From Paragyromitra xinjiangensis (Eukaryota; Ascomycota; Pezizomycetes; Pezizales; Discinaceae), in contig JBCAMK010000010.1 of the NCBI GenBank assembly GCA_038503065.1, positions 1,612,001 to 1,676,000 of the forward strand: a DNA stretch of 64,000 nucleotides. The letters run 5' to 3'. Below the pieces are notes generated by a model, which saw only the letters and a list, made by a program, of their open reading frames with translations, ran no database searches and was not told where the DNA came from. This document shows, piece by piece, positions 1 through 11,540 of this stretch. How positions within the stretch are numbered: the stretch's first letter is position 1; each line of letters opens with the position of its first letter. The position numbers and the translations under genes were made by a program.

Positions 1-1771
1 TACAACCTAACTTACTACTTATTGTTTATCTTTTTTACTCTTAATAACTACCCTTTAATATCACAATAAATATTTTACCTGACTATTTAGCATCTTCCTT
101 TGTATTTTCTTTAGCATTCCTGCCAGTATCCTTTTAGTATCCTTTGTTATACTTTACAAAAGTTTTTCCTCTCATAAAAGCAAGATCCTCAAAAATATCT
201 ACTTTTTATCCTATTCAAACACTTCTTACAGCAAAATTATCTCATATCTCGGCTTTTTTTTATTTATTAGTGCTGATATACACTCCTACATTCCAAACTG
301 CTGGAACCTGACTTAGAACCCTGTTATTCATACAGCTATTTTCGCTGTTGGGGCTGCGCACATTTTTCCACTTGACATTGACAGTCACACTTCCCGAAAC
401 TGGATTCGGGGATTTTTTTACCTAACCGAGCTAGCAGCCGCGCGCATTCCTATCGACGCAGCTGGTTAGTTGCCAAGCGCAAGATGCGGCGTCGAATTCT
501 TCCTATTCGCTAACCGCGTGTATGTGGCTTCCCGCACCCGACCGTTAGCAACCGACACCGACCGTAGGCCATCACATCCAATCACTCGTCCACCTTTTTT
601 TACCACCCAGGCTCCAGGCATCACAAAAAAGCCCCGATCTAGAATTAAATCCTCCGCACAGCTAGAAAAACTCATTTGTGCTTTTTGCTTCCCGGGTGAC
701 AGCTCCACAATACAGCCGTCATTCCCCCAAAAAGACATCCTGCAGGAATCAGCACCTAGAATGGGTTATCGCGTTTATCGCAACCTCGATGTTGGGTATT
801 GCCTTTAATCTACATCCCTGGTTGGGATCCATCCATATGATTTGATGGTGTCACGCACTGCTGACCAGAACGCCGGGAATAAACGGGATAAACAGTCATC
901 GGACATCGCCAGATTATGATGACATCTAGGATCAAAATTATGATGGTCACAACGATATCACAAGGGGGGCGACTGCAGGACCGGTGTCAAGAAAAGAAGA
1001 ACCAATAAAAGGGAGGTTATTGGAGAATATAGAGGAGTAGGAGGGTCGAAAGCATGCACGAATCTACAGGCTTATACGGTGGCTATGCGGTCTGATGCAA
1101 AGACCCGGATGGAGACGCTATATTCCTCAGGTATTATTTGAAGTGCAGAAAGCAATACGCAGTACGAATTATTGGAGAGAGAACCTTCCAGCCAAATGGG
1201 TTTAACCCAACAAAATAGGGCGCAACTGAGAGGCGGGTACGTCCAAATAAAGCCTATAGCACTGGGCACGCTAGCATGTTGAGAGACCATAAGAGCGTTC
1301 ATCTCCCAGTACAGTTCATTGTCTACATGTAGATTAATAACAGGATCCCAAACACTTACTCTTATATACCAGCAACTACTTCCTATATATAATTCATAAT
1401 TATTTACGAGATTTCTAGAGTCTAGCGCATACTTATGTCGTAGATTCCCAAATTGATCATGTAACATGTTAAGTTACCCATTAGTTAATCACATGGTCAA
1501 GTTGGAAATCGGCGACACAAGTGTACTTACCGTAGGGAGCTACATGATTACCCCGCTGTCATCCTAGTTTAGATTGCCTAATTACTTAAGTGTTCTCGCT
1601 CTAGGACCACACGCGCTGATAAAAAATGGTTCAGATCAAAGCCATCCCGATTTACAGAATTACGTATACTACGAGAGAACTACTAACATTCCACATGTAA
1701 AAAAAAAGAAATAAGTGAGCGCCGGGGAAATTTACAAACCAGCAGGTATACTGAGGTTCAGCTGGCACTGC
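1..1771. other. Gene-free left edge
   Basis: No coding region can be supported here. The first 340 bases are AT-rich with a pyrimidine-biased + strand, like decayed repeat DNA. Short open frames near 470-810 and 1070-1470 have no recognisable domains and overlap each other on both strands. One TACATGTA palindrome lies at 1324-1331. Confidence 0.6.
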
Positions 1772-2727
1772 TCAAAACTCTCTAAGAACAGAAGAAAAGA
1801 GGTAACTAGTGACTAAAAGAATGAAAATAAAGATCGCAACTAGGATCGAGTTGACAGAAGAGCAATAACGAGAGAGAGAACTTAGTGGAAACCAAACCTG
1901 GCTGTCAAGAATTTGACCAGAAGCGGTTGCATTACGGTGCATCACTCGAACCGCCAGATCTGCGTCATCTCCATCTACTTTGACTATACGTTCCTCTAGC
2001 AAAGTAAATCCTAGGCTCTGATAGAGTGGAAAGCCCATGGGGCTGCTTTCAACACCGGCATCTGCCCCTTCGAGATCTGCCGCCTTTAGGCCCCAACTCG
2101 TCAACATGGTTCCCGCCCCACGGCGGCGGTAATCCGGGTGGGTGCAAAGGAGTTCGAGGTGAAAGTTGTCGGGATACATGCTCTCCCAATATTGTTTTTG
2201 GACATCATCCATAACTAAAGAAAACTGCTCCATGCGAGCTGGATCGCCATCTCGGCGTTGGAATTGCCTGGAAATTAACCAATTCTCAATAGCCGTGGTT
2301 TTGGCTAGGGAAACGGAATATTAGACACAGAGCTATACTTGGGACCCTATGGGAAGGGAGGCAATAGGGGTGGAGGATGGTTCTTACAATGGAGAGAGTT
2401 TGCCCAAGTTCGTTTATGCTGGCGCCTACGCCTGGCTGCCTTCGAATCCCCGTATCTTTCCCATATCGCGAAGGCAACAATTGTTTCCGCGGGGCCTGCG
2501 CCTTTCTCCGATATCTGTGCTGGCTCTACTGCTACCAAGACGGTTTTCTTGAGATCGAAGAGACTCTCTTTTAGTCTTTGAAGCCAAAAGAAGTAATTAT
2601 CGTCAGGATACTGGTGACGATATCTCCACAGGTAGTCAAAGGTTGGGTCGTCAGGAAGGCCTTCTACACAGATCGTAGTGATGCGAGCGATATCGCGGAT
2701 AGTCGCGAGGCGAACTTCAAGAGCCAT
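1772..2727 (-). CDS. GNAT-family N-acetyltransferase
   Basis: Probable acetyl-CoA-dependent N-acyltransferase of the fungal GNAT group; its substrate cannot be told. Exon 1 runs 2727-2388 and starts MALEVRLATIRDIARI, the usual opening of this group. An 83-nt intron (donor GTAAGA, acceptor CTAG) joins in phase to exon 2 at 2304. The acetyl-CoA binding signature is clear in exon 2: a segment ending HPDYRRRGAGTMLTSWGL, followed by ESSPMGFPLYQSLGFT, the C-terminal GNAT strand-helix. The 3' end is uncertain. The frame stays open to 1772 but its last 40 residues are hydrophobic and unlike GNATs, so a further intron beginning near 1894 (after ILDSQ) is likely. It stands alone, with several kb of non-coding DNA on its right. 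Confidence 0.8.
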
Positions 2728-3513
2728 GATCAGGAGGTTTTGATACTCAGTCGGAATTATCGTCGAGCCTGGCAGCCTCCCCCTCTTAAGGCTTTTATGA
2801 CTGGGAGGTGCTCACCGGTGTGCTTGTTTTGAAGAAGAAGATGGCCACACGTAGGTGGTTAGTTCCCCCCTTTCCGGCGTAGTGTCAACTGAGAAACAAG
2901 CCACTCCCGCTTCCAAAGCAGCGGGAGGCTACGATAGTAAAGGCGGCCTGATACAGATCCAACAAGCAATCGCCCTTACCTAGGTTTCCGCTTAGACTGG
3001 CGAATAAGAAAGTTAACAAAGTCCCATAGTTCTGGTAAGTGAATCTTGCCGAGGCGAGAAATCGATCATTGTTGCCCACTTACAGGGCGACGCCGAGACC
3101 CGCGTGAGCTGAAGAAGAGCTCGCTTACATTTTCAAATGAAACATTTCAGCACCCCTACTCAACTATCTTTACAGCTCACCGACAAAAGGATACATCTTG
3201 AGCTAATCTGCTACACTTGCTGCGGGGGAACTGGCGCACCTAGGCAATGATTTGGTGTTTGCCACTTTTTCGGATAACCGTGCCCCTTGACCTACGGATG
3301 TGATCCGAAGCTTAAGAGCTCCTTAGATCCTAAAAAAAGCAGTGTGATTCGCTGAACTCCATAGGGAATTCTATGTCCGGCCAGCTGTCCCAGCGCATAA
3401 AGCTGCAGTGGATCTCACCGACTACTTGTTTCGGCAATGATCGCTGGCGCCATAACAGGTGATCAGTCATAGCTCGGGCCGTTGCCCCAGCTGTTCGGGG
3501 AGCTGGTTTAGGG

Positions 3514-3633
3514 TACAAGCGTATGGGGGTAAAGTTGGAATGGCAAGGGTACCTACTGAAATACTATTTTTTGTAGCTTAATCGTTATAACTGAACATCT
3601 TGGCCGTTCCAACTTCACCCCCGTACGCTTGTA
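3514..3633. repeat. Inverted repeat, 31-bp arms (MITE-like)
   Basis: Arms 3514-3544 and 3603-3633 are reverse complements over 31 bp with three differences, separated by 58 bp. All three differences are transitions, with T or A on the left where the right arm implies C or G. This could be a MITE remnant or a local hairpin. No obvious target-site duplication was found. Confidence 0.6.
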
Positions 3634-6600
3634 GCTAGGGTAGCCAAGAGTTATGCCGCTTGTAATATCATGTGATTGTTCTAAAACAGGTTGTTTTGTT
3701 TCATGACTAAAGAATCAATATAAAGACTCATATGCCCTTGCTAGTTTGTTTAAATCGATTTGAATCTTTTAGTCGCGCTTAATAAAAATTGAAGGGCCTA
3801 CAGAGGGAACCGCTAATGGTTTCGGGAATTGATGAAAGGAATACTTGGTGGTGGTGCTAGTCCACGAGAGAAGTTAGGTATCTTTAGTAAAGTCTACCAG
3901 GTGATCCAAGAAATAGTAAGAAAGCTGTCGAGCTGACTCTTTGTGCTTACTAGTGCCCCTTTTTAAGTTCGATGGACATGTCGTTATTTGTGTTGGCAAA
4001 TAGCAGCAAGCAAGGTATAACTTTAGCTACACCCTTAAATTATGTCCTTGAGAATAATTCAGGTTTTAGATCCCATATAATATTTAGTTACTACTAGCGC
4101 CCCCCTTGCTAGTACCGAGCTAATCCTGTTTTACGTTTTCGTATTATTTCTTGTGCAAGATATGTGCACATATGTAGGTCAATGTGGGGCGAATACATAG
4201 GCCAGGTGATCTATGAGTACATGTAATTGTGAGAAGAGATACTATTCTCTTCGCTCCTAACCTACACAACCAGCAATCTTATGCAGTACGCCTCTAGATC
4301 ACTGTCATAAGATATAACAGGTCCGGCTGGCAAGGCCGGCCCTCTCCGATGCGGGCGTTATATTTTGGCAACTTGCAGCCTCTCGGGCAATTTGCTGGCA
4401 TCCTATTATGCCTACGTTACTTTGGGAGGGATCGGTTTTTAATATAGAATAGTTACATTTCGCCGATCTCCTATGTTGACTATGAGGCAAGATCTTGTTC
4501 CCCTATCAGATGTCTTCATCTACGAAAACTGCTCTTTGGTAACTGGTTTAATAACCGAAGTCATTGTGGGACGGACGTACAGCTAACTCATCCGGCGGTA
4601 AACGTAGCGGCGTATCCCAAAAAGGCTCACCGCCGAGAAAGATTCAAGTTTTAACCAAGAGACTACTTCTACTAGGGTTTTTCTTACGCAATCACACCGC
4701 AGCGGGTATTTAGTTTCTCTCCTTAGCGTTATCAACAAGGCGGACGGCAATCTGTTAGTGCTCCGCTAATTTAGAAAGAGAGCTAACCACTAAGCGCCGC
4801 TTTTTAGCGGGGCTTTTTGAGAATCTTACTTTTAGTTTTGGTATTTCCACTTTCAATGGTTGAAATATCACTCGGAGAAGACTGATTATTATGGACTAAC
4901 GCACTGTTTGACGTAGCACAAATTGTTTGGGCGCTTCCCCAGTACCAGTATTCGAGACCTAGAGAATTATGGCGTGCTGTCCGGAAATGAGCAGATCTAG
5001 TGCCCAGCTAACTCTAGCGTCGGTCTCGTGGACTTACGGTAGTAAACCTAGGATACGTCTGGTGTTCCCAATATTAGCAATATTCATACTGTTGTAAAAA
5101 ATTCTACAAAGTAACGTACAAAGGCTGAGAAGTACAAGAAAGTTTAAAGGGGACTGGTAAGCGGCACTACAATCTATAGAGTCACTATTATCACTGAAGT
5201 AACCTAGAACCGTAGCTAGTTTTTTTATAGGAAAACCGGCAAGATGCTCTATGATGGCATGCATATGTTGCATGTTATTTCCTGCTTGATGTGCGCCGTG
5301 TAGTGGCGCTCTGGCGGGGGGCTTTGTTCTTGTATATTGGTGAAATCAGGTTGGTGGCGTCAAGCTTAAGCTTTTGTCAGCACTATTGCCACCAAAACCC
5401 ATACCTTCAGGCGCAAGACCCTGTTTAACTAAGGTTTAGACGGCATGCTAGTCCGGTCCTTCAACCCACATGGCTTATCAGGGACCCATCGAAATTGCAG
5501 TGGCGAGAACGGGCCTTTCACATGCGCCATTCGGCGAACCGTTTTTGAGTTAGTTTTCTAGAGCAGAGCACGGATCGTCAAATAATACAGAAACGTGGCG
5601 AAACTAGATATCAATATCCAGTCTAGCGACCATATCCGTTTGATATGAAATGGTTTGAGTGGCGGGATAGAATCCCTTCTCGGGTTAGGAAATTTCCTGT
5701 GCCTTACAACCATTTTGCGAGATCTAAAACCTCGGGGATTCCTTCATCCTCAGCTTCCTTTCTGAAAGTCGTCTTTCGGTCCTAGCAATACTATATAGCT
5801 TAGAGGAAGGTAAAAACTCACCATCTCTCTCCTAGCAATGAATGCCCTAGAAGCGGTCCGTAGCTCTGGGCGCGAGCCACGCTCGCAAGTCATGAGTGAT
5901 TTTTTATGATCTGACTGCCTTCTGAACCCACCTCTAAGTGCTGAACCCCACCGATCTCTCAGCTCTTGCCGGGTGTACTCGAGTCAGGGGGAAAGCATTA
6001 GGACACCCTGAAAGGGGAATACAATGGCCACACGAATCCGTGGCACTGCGGAATACAGCAAAATTCAGCGAAATAAAGTAAGAGCAATAGTACAGCACTG
6101 TGACCGCTCAGATCTATGACACTCTAGTAAGTCCGAATACTTATCCCCTGACCCAAGTAAGGTATATTACTCACTTCTAAACCCTTGTCATGCACCAGGC
6201 ACTGTTATTTCTGACTGTCATCGAGTGTAGAATCCCGCCGTTCCTTCATCCTCGCTGCTACTAGACCTCTACTACTGCTCCCAGATTATCTCTAGCCGGG
6301 GGCCCCTCTGCCGTTCCCATAAATGGTTGACAAGATCATCATCACTGATGCCCCACTAGTATTATATTGGTGTTTTACTATACTGCGACTGGGGAGTTTC
6401 GTCTTTAGTGATTCGGGAGCTTACGACTTGTGCCCAGCGCTAAAAGTAGTGAAGGATATGACTTGGGAAAATGCAGTTGTTACTCGATCGGCCCCCCTAG
6501 ACCTGTATAGGGTACTTAGTTTACGACATGCTTCTCGGAGAGCGATGGTGCAATAGAAGGATATATATCTAATACGATATCGACATTTCTGTGGATATCA

Positions 6601-7115
6601 CAGTCGGGCTCTTCTCATGGGTTTCCGGCAGCATTGTCGGTATTACTGTCTAGCAACCCTGCCTAAAAAGTCATATCGGTATACTCTTGGTTAAAATTTT
6701 GGAGGGGTACCGGTGCCCTTGATGTAAGTGAAAGAAAAACATAACGTTTAGAGTTTTTACCATAACAAGCCTCCTTACCTCTGTTCATTCACTTACTACC
6801 AAAAGATTGCCAGATAGTCTGTTCAGTATACTTGAGTCGGAGTTAAGCATTGTGTGTCACGGATCTGATCAGCTGAGCGGTCACAGTATTGCTCTGTTGT
6901 CCTCACTGTGCTCTATTATTCTTCGGTGCGTTTTACTGTGTTGCGAATCTGCACGACCATTGTATTTCCCCTTCAGGGTGTCCCAATACTTTAACCCTAA
7001 CCCAATTACAATCATTCCCCTAGGATTTAGGGGGCGGGCTGCAAACAATAGTCCGGGAATGCTATGGTTCGTACTCTCCTTTTGTTCGCGCGCTACGATT
7101 TGTGCTTAAGTTGTT

Positions 7116-7141
7116 GAGAGAGAGAGAGAGAGAGAGAGAGA
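7116..7141. repeat. (GA)13 microsatellite
   Basis: Thirteen uninterrupted GA units in gene-free DNA. Confidence 0.95.
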
Positions 7142-7760
7142 TAGGAAGCAAGTTATAGTATTAGAAATATTGGGACGAATTTCGAGTACTAGTTCCTTTT
7201 TTACTGTATGGTAGGTCGTAAGTGTCTACTTCTGGTACTTTTTTTACCTGCATCTCTTGTTGTCGGAAGTACGTCCATTCGCAAGTCACTCTGCCCTATG
7301 GCCATCAATCACGTGTCCGCTTAGGGTCTGAATACCGCATTAATTGACGAGGAGGGTACTAGGGGGTTGGAATAAGATGTGACTCAAGAGAAATGAGTCG
7401 AGATAGTAAAATCAATCGCTTCTAAAGGCAGCTGCATCCAATTTTCGTCACCCGGCGCACTTGTCCGAGGAAGAAAACTTCCTGCAAGGGCTACACCGCC
7501 ACACCATATTTCGTGTTGGCTCTCGTCAATTAACGGAGTACCTCATTAGACCATTCCTATCCTTGGCAAACCCAAGATAGTGGAACGTTGGGACCTCCCT
7601 ACTTTTAGCTCATAGCTTAGTTTGACATTACGAACCGCATTCTCTCCTTTACAGCTAAACTTATTCTAGCTAGGTTACAAGAATAGTGCTTTGACGTTGA
7701 AATAAGGTTTGGAGCGGAGACTGTTCAAGAAGTGTCAAATACTAACTAGACCTGCTTTCT

Positions 7761-7812
7761 GTTGAAACGAAACGGAGTTTTTGGTTACGTACACCAAATC
7801 TCAGTTTCAACC
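7761..7812. repeat. Near-palindrome, about 52 bp
   Basis: The left half begins GTTGAAAC and ends TTTGGT. The right half begins ACCAAAT and ends GTTTCAAC. It folds into an imperfect hairpin around TACGTA. The origin is unknown. Confidence 0.5.
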
Positions 7813-10628
7813 AATTCTCGGACACGCGATGGTTTATCAATAGACAACTTTACTTCGAGGGCAATGGTTTTACAACATTGGCTCGGAGCGAGGCAGTAAT
7901 GGTAGTTTCGGTCGCCGGAGACTGAATAATTTACACTGAGTGGTGGTTTTTGGTGTGTTGTATGTGGAGGGAAATGGTTTACTAGCTGAAGAATAGGTAA
8001 AGAAAGTATCGTGGGGTGGTTGCGTATTTAAGATCAATAGTATAAACACTAACCCAAGTTATCATCCCAGTTTTTGAGGTTAGGATTTTGTGTGGGATGT
8101 CACACGCCTTTCGATTCTCACCTACAGTTTTTTCCATCTAGGGACTGTGTAGACGGTATCCATCCCACCTCTCGAATTCCGGGATAGCATCTATATGCCT
8201 CCAGTTCCGTCTGTATCTGTGCTGCTTGTGGTGTGGTGAGGATACATTCCTTCGAAATTAGTTGGGGCAACCGACTAGGAACCCACTCAAAAAGGAAGAT
8301 CACTCAATTTTTTCCCCAGCTTTCACGATCTTTTGGCGCACTGAGAATATTTCGGATGAATGAGATCTTCTTGCGACCTAAACCAGCAGGGAGGGCAACG
8401 TCGCTCTTAGATAGTGGCATGAGACATGATGAGTCTGCCAGTTTTACCGCCTTATGGAACTCGGGCGAAGGGGCGGGGTCTGCTTCATCGGGCCACTGCA
8501 TGAATAACACAAGGCCTATCCTCAACCTCCGTCCTATTCTAGAACGTGTTACAGCACCGGATCGCCAGGTAAGAAGATGCCATAGCCAGCAAGGCTCCAA
8601 TTCTAAAAGCGCACAAAACTAGGATTCAGAACCGTGCATATACGGATATCAATGACGGGGAAACACCGCGCGGCCGGGGGATATTGTTTTTTCTTCTTAG
8701 TGTGTATGATCGTGTTCGGACGAATACTCGTTCGGTCTGTGTCGGTAGTTGCCTACCCCACAGCCAGGCTGGAACTTTTCGAGTCCGCCTATCTTCTGCT
8801 CAACACTTCCAACGATCGTTCATCTTAGTTACTGATTACTTCTTAGTGGTTATAAGGGTGCCCAAGTGCTAGGCAAACCGAACAGCTTCATCCCACTAGT
8901 GCAAGGCTCGTTGTCTCGCACCAGACTTGTTTGAGGCAGCGCTTTGTTGTTCGTGCCCCGCGGAGAGCCCCACTTCACCGGTTCCTAGATTCAGTAACAG
9001 GAGATCGATCGGATTCTTAATATACTCGGTGGTATCCTCAGGACAGGCCATAAGTGCCCGAAAATGCAAGTTGTGGGAGGGCCTTGGCCTATTGGTGGGT
9101 TAGGTAGACTTTGGAGGTCTGACCGGCCAGAAAGGCCTTCCCTGGGCAGTCGATATGATAAGAGTTTTGGTTGGCGGAGTATGAGGCTCTGAGGGAGTTT
9201 CGAAACCCTGGGAAAGGCACGGAAAATCTGATCAGGACTCACCACTGGCGTCCAATGTGGATCCTCAGAATCCCTTTTAAGATAGTACACATCCTGGCGG
9301 CACTTATGAAATAGGCCACCTCCATGCACCACACAGAACGATAAGCTGCCATGATTTTGTATGTTATGTTGAGTCGGCCTATTTTTCGAGCGGACGAAAT
9401 CCGTACCTGGTTGCACTAGGGGGGAATATAGCGAGCATTGCTTATTCTACTGATACTCCACATCGCATAAACACCTAAACCATTTACTTCGCCGCGGCGG
9501 TCGCCCTCACCGACTCCCCAAAGTGGCACCCCGTCTGGCTGAGACGAATGCTTCTCTGCCAAAAAATTTATAGCTCTCAGAAAGGCTCACCGCATTTGAA
9601 GTGCCCATGGATGAGCTACATTAATTTTCACAGGAGATTAGAACATACCCATCATGAAGTCAAGGACTAAGATTTCGTATAATTTATTTTCTCGTGCTTG
9701 CAGGCCAACCAAATATGGACTTTGGTCAGAAGGAGCAATGTTATATAATTCTACAAACCTCCGCTCACGAGGCTGAATGCTTTCCCTCAAACATCTCCGC
9801 ATAACTACTCTTTTCAGTTCATTGAAATGAAAGAGGCTCCACAAAATAGTCACTAGAATTGGCTACGAGGAATATCTCCGCCACAACCTAAAATACCTAC
9901 AAATCCGTTTAGTGCAAGCACTTTTATTAGAAGTTATAAATTTTCGTGCAATTGTATTTATTGGTAAGCATCTAATGAGATTAAACTTATTAGATACGGT
10001 TTACATGTCTTAACACTAAGTAAGTTAGCCTTTAGACTTACAAAGCACACATACTACAATTAAGACTCTGGTGGGATTTTACACTCCCTCTTGACTGAAT
10101 TAGTCTTGGTAAGAGGCCCTTTGCGTTCTGGAAAAAGTTGTGTTTGCTTACTGTGAAGGTTTTAAGAAATCCTCCACTTGTTCTCCGAATATATCGACAT
10201 TCAGTTACGAAGATGCCTGGCGGTGTACTGAAAGCAACCGATAAGGAGGGAGTCACTTTACGATATGAAGTATCTGGCCTGGACCTGAGCGAGTATGTCC
10301 GAGACACGAACTTTGGCACTGGTTTGATCCCTATGGAGCGGTTTTCTGAGTGTCCTCCTGGTTTTTTAGACAGGTACATGATCCAAATTACGAAACCTCA
10401 AAGGGAACCTATTAGGAAATCCACGCAGAAAGAAGAAAATAACTCGGAGCGAAGCGGAGATGTATCGTGGACTGCTGACAGCGGATATGGAAAGTGAAGC
10501 CTTGGGTGTGTTTAGGGCGTTTGGGTGTTCAGGATCACGTAGTAGTAGTGTATTTCGATGCCAATTCCAGGAATGCCTTTTCCTGGCTTTCTTTTGTAAT
10601 GATCACTTAGCCTGATGTTTATCGAAAC

Positions 10629-10680
10629 AATTAGTCGGCATACTTGATATTTCAAAAAATACCGAGCTTGCTGACTAATT
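10629..10680. repeat. Hairpin with 12-bp arms
   Basis: Arms 10629-10640 and 10669-10680 match in inverted orientation at 11 of 12 positions, with a 28-nt AT-rich loop. No gene is adjacent, so a terminator role is not indicated. Confidence 0.45.
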
Positions 10681-11540
10681 TTTGACACAGAGCGAGGATA
10701 TAGCCTTGCCTCCGACTCGTCGGCTTTTTTTATAGCTTATAGAAAATTTTATATACTCTACATGGTGTATGGGTTTAATAAGGAATTAGTCACATCTTCA
10801 GCCTTTCCTCATTTTCTTTCCTTCATTATTATGATATCTCAGTTCGTAAGAAGCCTGCCCCTGAAGGCAACCTGGCGGGCAACCTGACGAGCGGTCTTTC
10901 TGCCTGAGTGCAAAAGGTGGTTCTTGTAACAATACGTGATGTGGAGAGCCTAACCCCAAACCGCTAAGCGTGCCTCCATGTCTCAAGCTATAAGATGAAA
11001 GCCAACACCTCTGCATGTGTCAGAGATGTGCCTGAGTTAAGGCCAAAGTGCGAATTGAGTTTCACGCACAAGGCTGGACCGTCTTTCTAATATCGACTTT
11101 GCGATATCACAGTACTTGCAAGGTTTTCCCATAGCCTCCGGTGGCCAAGTCCCCGAAGTTGCCCCGAGTCTATCGATTCTACTTTGTGAGTCCCTATTGG
11201 CACAGGCGTGTGCTGAAGTTAGCCCGAAGCTAAGTAAAAGTCAGAGATCTTGACTAAAATCAGTTGAGAGGGGGACAATAAGTGCCAGGCAACCGCCTGC
11301 ATTATCTGTAATTTATTGCTTGCCCTGAGAAAAAAGGCTGGGGCTTTCGTTTCGTCACACGCTATGCTCGTCATACGCTTCCCGAAACGGCAAATCGGTG
11401 AGAGGCTGTCCACGTGGGAGGGCTTGGGGAATTGGACTTATATTTTAGCGTTCGCGGTCTAAGAGCGTCCTGGACTGGAGAACTACAATAAGAGCTCAAA
11501 TAAGTATCAACCCTCTGCAATACACAGCAATCGGAGCAAA

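Larger units (their letters stand above)
2728..11540. other. 8.8-kb gene-poor region
   Basis: No gene could be supported. Open frames of up to about 140 codons occur on both strands (for example 8233-8622 +, 8991-9416 -, 9638-9853 -, 10038-10379 -, 10213-10497 +), but none shows a domain, a convincing intron pair or a paralog in the window. The region holds an inverted repeat at 3514-3633, a near-palindrome at 7761-7812, a GA microsatellite at 7116-7141, a small hairpin at 10629-10680 and one TACATGTA at 4218-4225. Composition looks like old, mutated repeat DNA. Confidence 0.5.

Noticed and set aside
1..340. Possible telomere-proximal or centromeric AT-rich sequence at the left edge
   Set aside because: No tandem telomeric repeat and too short to judge; described only as AT-rich.
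8233..9416. Open frames of 98-141 codons on both strands
   Set aside because: No domain, no plausible splice partners, overlapping frames on opposite strands; surrounding DNA looks like decayed repeat.
9638..9853. Minus-strand frame of 71 codons with protein-like composition
   Set aside because: No partner exon with a convincing splice phase was found, so no gene is claimed.
10213..10497. Plus-strand frame beginning MPGGVLKATDKEGVTLRYEV
   Set aside because: It reads somewhat like protein but has no recognised family, and an antisense frame of similar length overlaps it. Kept as a note only.
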